The notes under the pieces: generated by a model
The model's database searches: none
What the model was told of the DNA's origin: nothing
What the model saw: the letters and a program-made list of their open reading frames with translations, nothing else
Shown here: in pieces, positions 7,763 to 15,280 of the stretch
Numbering within the stretch: the first letter of the stretch is position 1
Layout of the letters: every line of letters starts with the position of its first letter
NCBI GenBank assembly: GCA_002404465.1
Contig: DHJT01000047.1
Span: 1 to 21,417, forward strand
Direction: 5' to 3'
Origin: Sutterella sp. UBA4713
GTDB lineage: Bacteria; Pseudomonadota; Gammaproteobacteria; Burkholderiales; Burkholderiaceae_F
Length of the DNA: 21,417 nucleotides
Made by a program: the position numbers and the translations under genes

Positions 7763-9376
7763 GTGAAACCCTTTTATTCGCCCCCTGATTTTTCCGCACG
7801 ACAAAAACGCGAGCATGCCGAGCGTTTTTTAAAATCCTACGGGAACAGCCACAATGTTCGCTTTGTCTTCGAGGGACCGGCTCGTACAGATGGAAAAACC
7901 GTTTGGCTCGGCGATTATGAACCGGAGGATGAAACGTTTCTGATGCGGGCTCTTGCGCACGGCATGCATGAGATGCTCCATGTCACCGATACAAACATGC
8001 AAACTTTCCGAGAAGCTTCGGTCAATCCTCTGGCAGGATCGCTCATCAATGTTTTGGAAGATGTTCGAATCGACACACTCGGCATGACACGCTACCCGGG
8101 CTATCGCATTTGGCGCGACACACTGACGGAGTTTCTCGAAGAGTCCGGCTTATTAAAAGCCGCTGCCGATTGCAATGCCTTTTCTCTGGATTGTCTTATT
8201 ACCGTTTGGCTACAGGCCGAGCTCATGGAGCAACTCCATGTTGCATGGGCCGAGAGGCACGCCAAACGCCTTCGCAATGCGTTATTGAAAAGACTAAGCT
8301 ACCAAACGGTTTTTTCGCTTTTAAAAATCGGGCAGGAAGTCCATAGAGCAAAAAACACGGAAGATGTCTGCAAGATTGCCCGCAGAATTTTGACCCTCCT
8401 ACAGAGTCTTGATGTCAGCCCGCAGAAAACAGTTGAACCGGATTTATTTTCCGAACTCGCAACACAAAAAGCGTCGGAGGAACTTAAGGCGCTTGCCTGC
8501 GCTGCACGCCGTATTTGTCCTACAAAACCGATTCAAGAAGCGGCATCTCCGAGTAGCGTTGCGAAACGTGACGATGCCGTCGACGGAAAAAACACGCCGG
8601 ACTGGCCCGATCAAACAAGCGATCCGCAACTACTGGAAGATGCCAAACTGTATGGCGAACGCTTTGCATCCGAAAGGACGACCGTCAAGCGTTTAACGCG
8701 AATCTTCTCGCGCATTCTGACGAGTCCTGCGCCACACAACATTCCGGATAAAAAAGGGTCGACGTTGTCACAGGATTTTATCGAACGAATTTCCGTAAAC
8801 GACAATCGCCTTTTTTTGAAAGACGTTCCGCGTAAAAGTATTGATGCGGAGATTGTTATTTTGCTCGATCGCTCCGGATCAATGGGCGTCACCCGCATGA
8901 CAAAAGCCAAAGTCGCCTCCGCTGCGCTCATGCAAGCGCTTTTTGCCCTTGCCGGTATCGAAACGACCTTTGCCGTTTTTCCCGGACCGAAAAAAACACC
9001 GATTGCTCTTGTAAAAAAGAAAACAGACTCCGAAAGTCTCTTTTTCAAACGTTTTGCCGGCATCGGTGCCTTCGGAGCAACGCCCCTGGCTCAAGCCGTA
9101 CGCTTCGGCATCCGAACACTTTCCGGTTCCCGACACGCCAATCGTCTTCTGATTGTCATCACGGACGGCGCCTGCCGTCCTGACACCCTCGAAGAACTTC
9201 GGTCCGATTTACTCGCCTCCGGCATCGAATCGGCATTTTTAAACATCGATACGGACAATCCCCCGATTTCGGAGAACACGGTTTACGTAAGTGACTCTGA
9301 AAAAATCCCCGAAGCTCTGTTAAGCCTATTAAAAGCGACGCGATTTGCTAAAACGACATTGAAGCGAGTGAATTGA
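7763..9376 (+). CDS. CobT-like VWA-domain protein with MIDAS motif
   Basis: The 537-residue protein resembles the CobT/VWA partner of MoxR/CobS-type AAA+ chaperones. The N-terminal part has a histidine cluster H66-x2-H69-E70-x2-H73 and then VLEDVRID (97-104), the arrangement seen in CobT-like proteins. The C-terminal VWA domain has a complete MIDAS metal site: D369-x-S371-x-S373, Thr440 in GATPLAQA and Asp468 in VITDG. The middle (about 215-300) is charged and low in conservation. There is no signal peptide or membrane segment, so it is probably cytoplasmic. It starts at a GTG with AAAGGAAAAG just upstream. No AAA+ partner and no cobalamin gene is in this window. A cobaltochelatase role is therefore not supported; a metal-dependent protein-remodelling adaptor is the safer description. 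Confidence 0.75.
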   Translation: MKPFYSPPDFSARQKREHAERFLKSYGNSHNVRFVFEGPARTDGKTVWLGDYEPEDETFLMRALAHGMHEMLHVTDTNMQTFREASVNPLAGSLINVLEDVRIDTLGMTRYPGYRIWRDTLTEFLEESGLLKAAADCNAFSLDCLITVWLQAELMEQLHVAWAERHAKRLRNALLKRLSYQTVFSLLKIGQEVHRAKNTEDVCKIARRILTLLQSLDVSPQKTVEPDLFSELATQKASEELKALACAARRICPTKPIQEAASPSSVAKRDDAVDGKNTPDWPDQTSDPQLLEDAKLYGERFASERTTVKRLTRIFSRILTSPAPHNIPDKKGSTLSQDFIERISVNDNRLFLKDVPRKSIDAEIVILLDRSGSMGVTRMTKAKVASAALMQALFALAGIETTFAVFPGPKKTPIALVKKKTDSESLFFKRFAGIGAFGATPLAQAVRFGIRTLSGSRHANRLLIVITDGACRPDTLEELRSDLLASGIESAFLNIDTDNPPISENTVYVSDSEKIPEALLSLLKATRFAKTTLKRVN

Positions 9377-9401
9377 GTCGACGCAAGACAAAAGGCGTTT
9401 T

Positions 9402-9451
9402 GCGAAAACTCGAAAACGCAAACAGCCTCAAACAAACGTCAGAGGCCGTTT
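9402..9451 (-). terminator. Candidate terminator downstream of the phosphoribosyltransferase gene
   Basis: On the minus strand a 10-bp stem with one G-U wobble pairs 9451-9442 with 9429-9420 around a 12-nt loop, followed by GCGTTTTCGAGTTTTCGC. On the plus strand the same position is an A-C mismatch, so the structure suits minus-strand transcripts better. It sits 22 bp past the phosphoribosyltransferase stop, in the 97-bp gap between the two converging genes. A second inverted repeat (GCGTTTT at 9395-9401 with AAAACGC at 9413-9419) overlaps it and may serve the plus-strand gene. Confidence 0.5.
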
Positions 9452-9473
9452 CGTTACTGAAAAAAGTAGGCTG

Positions 9474-9998
9474 TTATACGTGACCGAACTTTTCACGCAC
9501 ACGCGCCAACAGTTTTTCCGGACCGAAGTCGTCATAAAACTCAAAAGGCTGATGAATCCACGGACTGTCCTCATACTTGACGACATAGTAGTCGGGGACA
9601 ATCTTCGAACAGGCCTTGACCCAAATAGCAGCCGTGCGCACTTCGGTAATGCGCGGGTAACGTTCCTTTAAGTGATCGATAACGCTCAAAACCGTCTGAC
9701 CGGAATCGCACAGATCGTCAACAAGGAGAAGCTTTCCTTTCAAGTCGCTCATGCCCGTAATATACGTGGCAATATCCAAGTCCCCCTGAATCGTTCCTGC
9801 TGCCGCACGGTACGAACTTGTCGTCAAAACAGCAAGCGGCATGGAGTTGTAGACGCGGCTGAAAATATCTCCGGGGCGCATGCCGCCGCGAGCCAAGCAA
9901 AGCAATGAGTCGAACTTCCAACCGCTTTCGACGACGCGTGCAACCAATCGCTCGCATAAGTCGTTGTATTGATCCCAATCGATATATACGTGCCTCAT
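9474..9998 (-). CDS. Phosphoribosyltransferase, purine-salvage type
   Basis: A 174-residue type I phosphoribosyltransferase. The PRPP-binding loop LLVDDLCDSGQTV is at 91-103, with the paired acidic residues Asp94-Asp95. The N-terminal ARGGMRPGD segment is also characteristic. The closest family look is the xanthine/hypoxanthine-guanine phosphoribosyltransferases that convert free purine bases to nucleotides with PRPP, and the C-terminal PWIHQPFEFYDD tail fits such small enzymes. Base specificity cannot be read from the sequence. It follows purA, matching the purine theme, but a strong terminator lies in the 80-bp gap and no clear promoter follows it. The ATG at 9998 has AAGGAAAAA upstream. 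Confidence 0.87.
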   Translation of the reverse strand: MRHVYIDWDQYNDLCERLVARVVESGWKFDSLLCLARGGMRPGDIFSRVYNSMPLAVLTTSSYRAAAGTIQGDLDIATYITGMSDLKGKLLLVDDLCDSGQTVLSVIDHLKERYPRITEVRTAAIWVKACSKIVPDYYVVKYEDSPWIHQPFEFYDDFGPEKLLARVREKFGHV

Positions 9999-10030
9999 GG
10001 GTGTTTTTCCTTTCTGCAGTTCTTTTGATT

Positions 10031-10061
10031 AAAAAAAACCGAGGGAAAGGTTCTTTCCCTC
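10031..10061 (-). terminator. Rho-independent terminator between purA and the phosphoribosyltransferase gene
   Basis: Read on the minus strand, GAGGGAAAG (10061-10053) pairs perfectly with CTTTCCCTC (10049-10041) over a 3-nt loop. It is followed by GG and eight T residues (10038-10031), 18 bp after the purA stop. The 9-bp stem and T-run make it a strong intrinsic terminator for the purA transcript. Confidence 0.9.
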
Positions 10062-10078
10062 AGCTATCTTCGTATTCC

Positions 10079-11371
10079 TTAATTGAACGGATCGTGCATG
10101 AGAATCGTCTGATTGCGATCAGGTCCCGTCGAGACGAGCGCAATCGGGCAACCGGCGACCTCGCTTAACCGATTCAAATAGGTCTGAGCGGCAATCGGAA
10201 GATCTTCCCAACGCGTCACACCGAAAGTGCTTTCTTTCCATCCCGGGAAGTCTTCGTAGACAGCCTCACACCGAGCCGCTGCATCGGCTCCGTAGGGCAT
10301 TAAATTAACCGATTTTCCATCCACTTTATAGCCCACGCCCAAACGCACCGTTTCCATGCCGTCCAAGACATCAAGCTTCATCACGGCCAATCCGGTCAGT
10401 CCGTTAATCTGAACAGCGCGTCGCAGAGCCGCACCGTCAAACCAACCGCAACGACGGGGACGCCCTGTAACGGCACCGTACTCGTTACCCTTGGCCCGAA
10501 GCGTCTCTCCGATCGTGTCAAACAATTCGGTCGGGAAAGGACCGGCTCCGACGCGCGTGCAATAGGCCTTGGTAATGCCGAGCACATAATCTAAACGGTA
10601 CGGACCGACACCGGCTCCGGCACAAGCCGATCCGGCCACCGTGTTGGAACTCGTGACAAACGGGAACGTTCCGTGATCAATATCGAGCATCGATCCTTGG
10701 GCGCCTTCAAAAAGAAAACGACGCCCTTGATCCATTTGATGATTTAATACGGCCGAGACGTCACAGACCATCGGTTTTAAACGCGATGCATACGACAAAG
10801 CTCCGTCAATGACGGCCTGAGGATCGACGGCCGGTGCCCTCAAGTACTTCGTGAGAACGAAGTTATGTAAATCGAGAATCGAGCGGACACGTTCTGAAAA
10901 ATGGTCCGGATCGAAAAGGTCATCGACGCGCACCGAGCGACGGGCCACCTTATCTTCGTACGCCGGTCCGATTCCACGTCCCGTCGTGCCGATTTTCTTG
11001 GCCCCCAAAGCCGCTTCGCGTGCCTTGTCTAATGCGACGTGATACGGAAGAAGCAAAGCGGCATTGCCTGAAACACGGATACGCGGTTCGGCGTCGACTC
11101 CCTTACTTTTAAGTTCGTCGATTTCGAAAAATAAAGCTTCCGGCGAGAGTACGACCCCGTTGCCGATGTAGCAGATTTTATCCGGGTGCATAATGCCCGA
11201 AGGAATCAAACGCAGTACCGTCTTTTTTCCCCCGATCACCAGTGTATGACCGGCATTATTTCCGCCGTTAAAACGCACGACACCATCGGCCTTCTCGCCG
11301 AGCCAATCGACGATTTTGCCTTTTCCTTCATCACCCCATTGGGCTCCGACAATGACGACATTTTTCGCCAT
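10079..11371 (-). CDS. purA: Adenylosuccinate synthetase
   Basis: PurA joins IMP and aspartate using GTP to form adenylosuccinate, the first dedicated step to AMP. With the ATG at 11371 it has 430 residues, the usual length. The P-loop GDEGKGK (13-19) carries the catalytic Asp14, and GGNNAGHT carries His42, equivalent to E. coli Asp13 and His41. The IMP-binding GTTGRGIGPAYEDK stretch, QGSMLDIDHGTFPFVTSSN and the C-terminal STGPDRNQT guanine-binding segment are all present. This start has GGAG 8 nt upstream; an in-frame TTG at 11383 would add four residues. A T-rich stretch (GATTTTTGTTTTTGATTTTT) precedes the ribosome site. In related bacteria hisZ stands directly upstream; here DUF2065 is the upstream neighbour. 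Confidence 0.97.
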   Translation of the reverse strand: MAKNVVIVGAQWGDEGKGKIVDWLGEKADGVVRFNGGNNAGHTLVIGGKKTVLRLIPSGIMHPDKICYIGNGVVLSPEALFFEIDELKSKGVDAEPRIRVSGNAALLLPYHVALDKAREAALGAKKIGTTGRGIGPAYEDKVARRSVRVDDLFDPDHFSERVRSILDLHNFVLTKYLRAPAVDPQAVIDGALSYASRLKPMVCDVSAVLNHQMDQGRRFLFEGAQGSMLDIDHGTFPFVTSSNTVAGSACAGAGVGPYRLDYVLGITKAYCTRVGAGPFPTELFDTIGETLRAKGNEYGAVTGRPRRCGWFDGAALRRAVQINGLTGLAVMKLDVLDGMETVRLGVGYKVDGKSVNLMPYGADAAARCEAVYEDFPGWKESTFGVTRWEDLPIAAQTYLNRLSEVAGCPIALVSTGPDRNQTILMHDPFN

Positions 11372-11425
11372 GAGTTTCTCCAAAAATCAAAAACAAAAAT
11401 CGATTCTCTTACACGGTGCCGACTT

Positions 11426-11617
11426 TCATAGCATCCAATCAACCGCCCAAACAAAAATCAAACCGAGCGCTACAACGACAAAAGCAACGGTTCGAATCGT
11501 TCCAAGGGGAATCCGCGTCATAGACCGCAGTGCATTGACCCAGGAGTTCGGAGCAATAAGCGGCATGATCCCCTCAAAGACGGCCATAAAACCCAAAGCC
11601 AAAAGAATGGTTTTCAT
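11426..11617 (-). CDS. DUF2065 (YjeT-like) small membrane protein
   Basis: A 63-residue protein with two hydrophobic segments (about 3-22 and 43-61) joined by a short loop, PNSWVNALRSMTRIP, typical of DUF2065. The role of the family is unknown. It lies 17 bp after hflC and 54 bp before purA on the same strand, the position where it is commonly found beside hflKC, so an association with the inner-membrane HflKC complex is plausible but unproven. The ATG at 11617 has GGAA 7 nt upstream. Confidence 0.85.
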   Translation of the reverse strand: MKTILLALGFMAVFEGIMPLIAPNSWVNALRSMTRIPLGTIRTVAFVVVALGLIFVWAVDWML

Positions 11618-11634
11618 CGGCTATTCCGTTCATT

Positions 11635-12513
11635 TTATTTGGCAGCGTCCGGCTCCTTTAAATACCGGAAGAATTCGCTTGAGCCGTCGATAACCATCAC
11701 ATCGCCGGTCTTGCCGAAGCTTGAGCGATAAGCTTCCAGATTCCGATAAAAACGAGCAAATTCCGGATTCTTTCCGAAAGCCTGTGCGTAAATTTCGTTA
11801 GCGCGCGCATCGCCGTCGCCTTTTAATTCCTGAGCCTGACGATATGCCTGTGCAAGGATAACTTCGCGTTGACGATCGGCATCGGCACGAATCTTTTCGG
11901 CCTCAGCCGCGCCCTTACTGCGCTCCTCGGATGCCACGCGTTTGCGCTCGGCCTCCATGCGGCGGTAAACGGACTCACTGATTTCCGGTGTGAAGTCCAC
12001 GCGCTTAAGGCGCACGTCCACCACATCGATTCCGACTTCTTTCATGCGCGCCTGAAGAGCATTGCGAATATCACGCATGGATTGCTCACGCAATTTCGAC
12101 GTAATTTCATTGACAGTGCGACGGTTCACGGTTTGATTCAAAACGTCCCGCAGGAGCGATGCCATACGGTCTTCGGCAGCCCTTTCCGAGCCTTGGAACG
12201 AAACCCAGTAGCTGCGAGGATCCTCAATACGCCACTTGACAAAACTATCGATTAAAAGGTTCTTTTTCTCGCTCGTCTGAACCAAATCGGGACTCGGCGT
12301 GTCCATGGTCAGAATACGCTTATCCAAATACACGATATTTTGAAGCGGTGCGGGAAGCTTGACGTACAATCCCGGAACGGTCCTGACATCCTTTAATTCG
12401 CCCAGGGCAAACACAAGGGCATACTCACGTTCACCGACTGTATACAAGCAAAGACGCGCCAACACAATGAGCACGATGAGGGCAATCGAAACGGTCGAAA
12501 TCAATTTCTTCAT
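11635..12513 (-). CDS. hflC: HflC, FtsH-regulating membrane protease modulator
   Basis: HflC is an SPFH/prohibitin-family inner-membrane protein that assembles with HflK into a cage around FtsH and modulates its proteolysis. The 292-residue form (start MKKLISTVS) has one N-terminal membrane helix (about 5-24), the SPFH domain opening with VGEREYALVFALGE, and a long charged coiled coil rich in R, E, A and K. The ATG at 12513 has AAGGAG 8 nt upstream. An in-frame start at 12534 overlaps the hflK stop and would place the ribosome site inside the gene, so I reject it. It is co-transcribed with hflK. Confidence 0.96.
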   Translation of the reverse strand: MKKLISTVSIALIVLIVLARLCLYTVGEREYALVFALGELKDVRTVPGLYVKLPAPLQNIVYLDKRILTMDTPSPDLVQTSEKKNLLIDSFVKWRIEDPRSYWVSFQGSERAAEDRMASLLRDVLNQTVNRRTVNEITSKLREQSMRDIRNALQARMKEVGIDVVDVRLKRVDFTPEISESVYRRMEAERKRVASEERSKGAAEAEKIRADADRQREVILAQAYRQAQELKGDGDARANEIYAQAFGKNPEFARFYRNLEAYRSSFGKTGDVMVIDGSSEFFRYLKEPDAAK

Positions 12514-12533
12514 GTCTTGGTCTCCTTCTCGCA

Positions 12534-13865
12534 TTAACGGTCACGAAGTCGCATTAAGGTGCGAGGATCAAGATCGGTCGACGGTTCACTTGCCGCGGCA
12601 GATCCGTGCGATGCTTCGGACGTCGGCCGCGCACTCGATACCGGCGTTGCCGTCGTCAGCTCACGGCTTTTGTCCAAAAGCTTATCAAACGGCAAGTACA
12701 GCAAACTATTCGAGCTTTTGGTATCGACAAAAACCTTCGTCGCATTGGAGTACACATCGCGCATCGTATCGATATACATGCGATCGCGCGTGACACGGGG
12801 TGCTTTTTTGTACTCATTTAAGATTTTCTCAAAGCGCTCGGCATCACCCGTTGCGGTTTCCGTCACACGCGCTTTGTAACCTTCGGCTTCCTGCTTTAAC
12901 CGCGATGCCAAACCCCGCGCCTTGGGAACAACGGCATTGGCATAGGCCTCACCTTCGTTAATCTGACGTTCACGGTCTTGTCCGGCCTTAACCGCATCGT
13001 TAAAGGCGGCCTGAACCTGCTCGGGCGGTTGCGCATTTTGAATGGCAACACTCATGACTTCAATACCGGTCTTGTAGCGATCGAGCATGTCCTGCATCGC
13101 CTGTTTGACGTTCTCAACAATTTCGAGCTTATTTTCAAAGAGCACCGAGTCCATCTTCTTGCGGCCGACAACTTCGCGCATCGCACTTTCGGCTGCCTGG
13201 AAAACCGACAAGTCCGGATTTCGGGTCTTGAAAAGAAAATCCTTGGCGGCATGCGGTTTAATGCGGTACTGCACATTAAACATCACATCAACGATGTTTT
13301 CGTCATCAGTGAGCATCAGCGCTTCCTTCAGACGACTGCTCGAACCATGGATACCGACCTCAACTTTACGCACGCTTGAAATGTCGACGATCTCCGCATC
13401 CTGAACCGGATACGGAATATGCCAGTTAAAACCGGCCGACGCATCTCGAGTATATTTACCGAACGTCGTCACAACACCAATCTGGCCTTCCGGGACGATA
13501 TAAAACCCGGTTCCGGCCCAAAGAACGATTACGGCCGCAAACACAACGCCTAAAAACTTAAAGTTCGTTTTAGGCGCTTTGAAGGCAAAGTTCGGTACGC
13601 GAGGCCGAGGCGGAGGCGTATTGCCGCCATCCCCACCGCCGCCTTCGCCGCCATCCGAATCGGTCGGAGCCTTACGCGCGCGGGGATCATTTCCGAGCAC
13701 TCCGCCTAAAAGTTTGTTGAAATCGTCCCAGAGCTGATCCAAATCATTTTCGGGAGGACGATTGCGATTGCTTCGCGAATTGTCGTCCTGCGTCGCCGGA
13801 TCTTTGCGATCGTCTTCTTTGTCCGGGTCCGGAGAGCGGCCCCAGCGGGGGTCATTGAGCGCCAT
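12534..13865 (-). CDS. hflK: HflK, FtsH-regulating membrane protease modulator
   Basis: HflK partners HflC in the periplasmic-side SPFH cage over FtsH. At 443 aa it is full length. It has a hydrophilic N-terminal cytoplasmic tail with a Gly-rich run (72-81) and a PPP at 84-86, then one membrane helix (about 104-122). The SPFH domain starts at VPEGQIGVVTTFGKY, and an Ala/Glu-rich coiled coil and a Ser/Thr-rich tail follow. The NDPRWG opening is the usual HflK N-terminus. The ATG at 13865 has AAGGA about 10 nt upstream. The gene is preceded by a 238-bp gap with two GC-rich hairpins, so hflKC may have its own promoter or a processed leader. Confidence 0.96.
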   Translation of the reverse strand: MALNDPRWGRSPDPDKEDDRKDPATQDDNSRSNRNRPPENDLDQLWDDFNKLLGGVLGNDPRARKAPTDSDGGEGGGGDGGNTPPPRPRVPNFAFKAPKTNFKFLGVVFAAVIVLWAGTGFYIVPEGQIGVVTTFGKYTRDASAGFNWHIPYPVQDAEIVDISSVRKVEVGIHGSSSRLKEALMLTDDENIVDVMFNVQYRIKPHAAKDFLFKTRNPDLSVFQAAESAMREVVGRKKMDSVLFENKLEIVENVKQAMQDMLDRYKTGIEVMSVAIQNAQPPEQVQAAFNDAVKAGQDRERQINEGEAYANAVVPKARGLASRLKQEAEGYKARVTETATGDAERFEKILNEYKKAPRVTRDRMYIDTMRDVYSNATKVFVDTKSSNSLLYLPFDKLLDKSRELTTATPVSSARPTSEASHGSAAASEPSTDLDPRTLMRLRDR

Positions 13866-13905
13866 AAAACGTCATCCTTCGTTTGTAGTCAAAACAAGCG
13901 ATTTT

Positions 13906-13961
13906 GCGTCGGCGAATACGCCGACGCCGCACGGCAAGAGGCTTATCGCCTCTTCATGCGG
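13906..13961. other. Two adjoining GC-rich hairpins in the hflK leader
   Basis: The gap between hflK and yhhQ (13866-14103) holds no gene. Hairpin one is perfect: GCGTCGGCG (13906-13914) pairs with CGCCGACGC (13919-13927) over a 4-nt loop. Hairpin two has outer arms CCGCA (13927-13931) and TGCGG (13957-13961), and inner arms AAGAGGC (13936-13942) and GCCTCTT (13948-13954). They abut. On the minus strand hairpin one is followed by AAAATC and not T, so it is not a classical terminator. It lies about 40 nt before the hflK start. A leader structure, a processing site or a palindromic repeat are all possible. Confidence 0.6.
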
Positions 13962-14103
13962 AAAACCCTCGCAGTTTAGCACCTCACAAGGGTCCTTTTA
14001 AGAGCGAAAAACGCGCTCGCTTCCCGCTTCCGATCGATCAACGGTCGAACAAAAGAGCGCTCCGAGAAAAGATAAGCAGAGCGCATAAGGGCCGACAGTC
14101 TTT

Positions 14104-14745
14104 CTATCGGCGAAAACGCCGAACGATAAACGACAAAACGGCACCGTACACAGGAACAAACACAAGCAAGTTAACGGCAATCTTGAGGGTCAAGTCCGCC
14201 ACGGCAATTTCAGGCCAATGGGTAGCCATCCACACATCGCTCGTTTTGTAAAAAGCAACAAAGTAGAAAAGGAACGTATCGACAATGTTACCGAAAAAGC
14301 CGGAGGCAGCCGGCGCTATCCACCAAACGCGGGACAGATATCGCCGAAAAACGCGGATATCTAAATTTTGACTAACAAAGTAGGCCACAAGCGAAGCAAG
14401 CGCAATCCGAAAAACAAACAGATTCGGATTTAACAGACTGGCAAACCCTTGAAAGGTCCCCTGCTCGAAAAGTACGCCGATCAGGTAACTGAAAAAGAAC
14501 CCAGGAATCGTCGCCTTATGAACAATGGCGCGCGCTTTGTCCGATCCGTAAAGCCGGACAGTCAAATCACTTGTGACATAAATAAAGGGATAGGTAAACA
14601 TTCCCCACGTGGTTTCAATGCCCCAAAGCGTCAGCGGCAACTGCACCGCGTAGTTACTGAGAACAATCCAAAATAAGTGCAACAAACATAAGCGGGAGAC
14701 AGGGGCTCCCGCTTGTGCAAACAACGGAGTACAACGGGAATTCAC
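14104..14745 (-). CDS. yhhQ: YhhQ-family queuosine precursor transporter
   Basis: An integral membrane protein of the YhhQ/VUT_1 family, which in E. coli imports the queuosine precursors preQ0 and preQ1. The match is clear along its length: SNYAVQLPL, then TTWGMFTYPFIYVTSDLTVRLYG, WWIAPAASGFFGNIVDT and the C-terminal PVYGAVLSF. About six hydrophobic helices are visible. The GTG at 14745 sits just past the leuD stop with GAAGGG upstream and gives 213 residues, close to E. coli's 221. Another GTG at 14784 would extend it 39 bp into leuD but lacks a ribosome site. The tight spacing suggests co-transcription with leuCD, although no functional link is obvious. Confidence 0.92.
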   Translation of the reverse strand: MNSRCTPLFAQAGAPVSRLCLLHLFWIVLSNYAVQLPLTLWGIETTWGMFTYPFIYVTSDLTVRLYGSDKARAIVHKATIPGFFFSYLIGVLFEQGTFQGFASLLNPNLFVFRIALASLVAYFVSQNLDIRVFRRYLSRVWWIAPAASGFFGNIVDTFLFYFVAFYKTSDVWMATHWPEIAVADLTLKIAVNLLVFVPVYGAVLSFIVRRFRR

Positions 14746-14746
14746 G

Positions 14747-15268
14747 CTACGGGTTCCCTTCTTTTTTCTGAGCAAATTTCGCACGCATCATGGGCTTGAT
14801 GCCGCCGTGGCGAAGAATTTCCATCATGTACTCGGACGGAGCTTCAATCGGAAAAAGACGCCCGGTCGTCAGATTTTTGACCGTTCCGGCTTTCAAATCC
14901 AACTCAAGCTCATCGCCGCGCTTAACATTTTCGGAGAAACCCTTGGCGCACACAATCGCCGGAACGCCTAGGTTAATTGCATTGCGATAAAAAATGCGAC
15001 CGAACGATTCGGCCAGAATAGCCCCGACACCGGCAGCCTTGAGCGTTACGACCGCATGTTCGCGGCTTGATCCGCATCCGAAGTTCGTGGCAGCCACAAC
15101 GATGTCTCCGGGACGACACTCACGAACAAAGTTCGGGTCAACCCCTTCCATAGCATGTTTTCCGACCTGATCGGCATCGGTAATCGTCAAAAGCGGTGCG
15201 GGATAAATCTGATCGGTATCGACATTCTTATCGTAGACAAACGCTTTTCCTTTTAAGAGTGTTTTCAT
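14747..15268 (-). CDS. leuD: 3-isopropylmalate dehydratase small subunit, compact LeuD2/HACN type
   Basis: The small (swivel-domain) subunit of an aconitase-family isomerase; with LeuC it interconverts 2- and 3-isopropylmalate in leucine synthesis. At 173 aa it belongs to the compact class, clearly shorter than the 200-residue proteobacterial LeuD. It has the opening VDTDQIYPAPLL and the active-site strand TNFGCGSSREHA (61-72). Proteins of this class can also serve as homoaconitase, methylmalate or dimethylmalate dehydratase subunits, so the substrate is uncertain. The gene has a strong site, AAAGGAGAGGAG, and follows leuC by 12 bp. leuA and leuB are not in the window. Confidence 0.88.
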   Translation of the reverse strand: MKTLLKGKAFVYDKNVDTDQIYPAPLLTITDADQVGKHAMEGVDPNFVRECRPGDIVVAATNFGCGSSREHAVVTLKAAGVGAILAESFGRIFYRNAINLGVPAIVCAKGFSENVKRGDELELDLKAGTVKNLTTGRLFPIEAPSEYMMEILRHGGIKPMMRAKFAQKKEGNP

Positions 15269-15280
15269 CGCTCCTCTCCT

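Noticed and set aside
11379..11403. Repeated T-rich tract before the purA ribosome site
   Set aside because: There is no stem in front of it, so it is not a terminator; a T-rich leader is common and I see no further structure.
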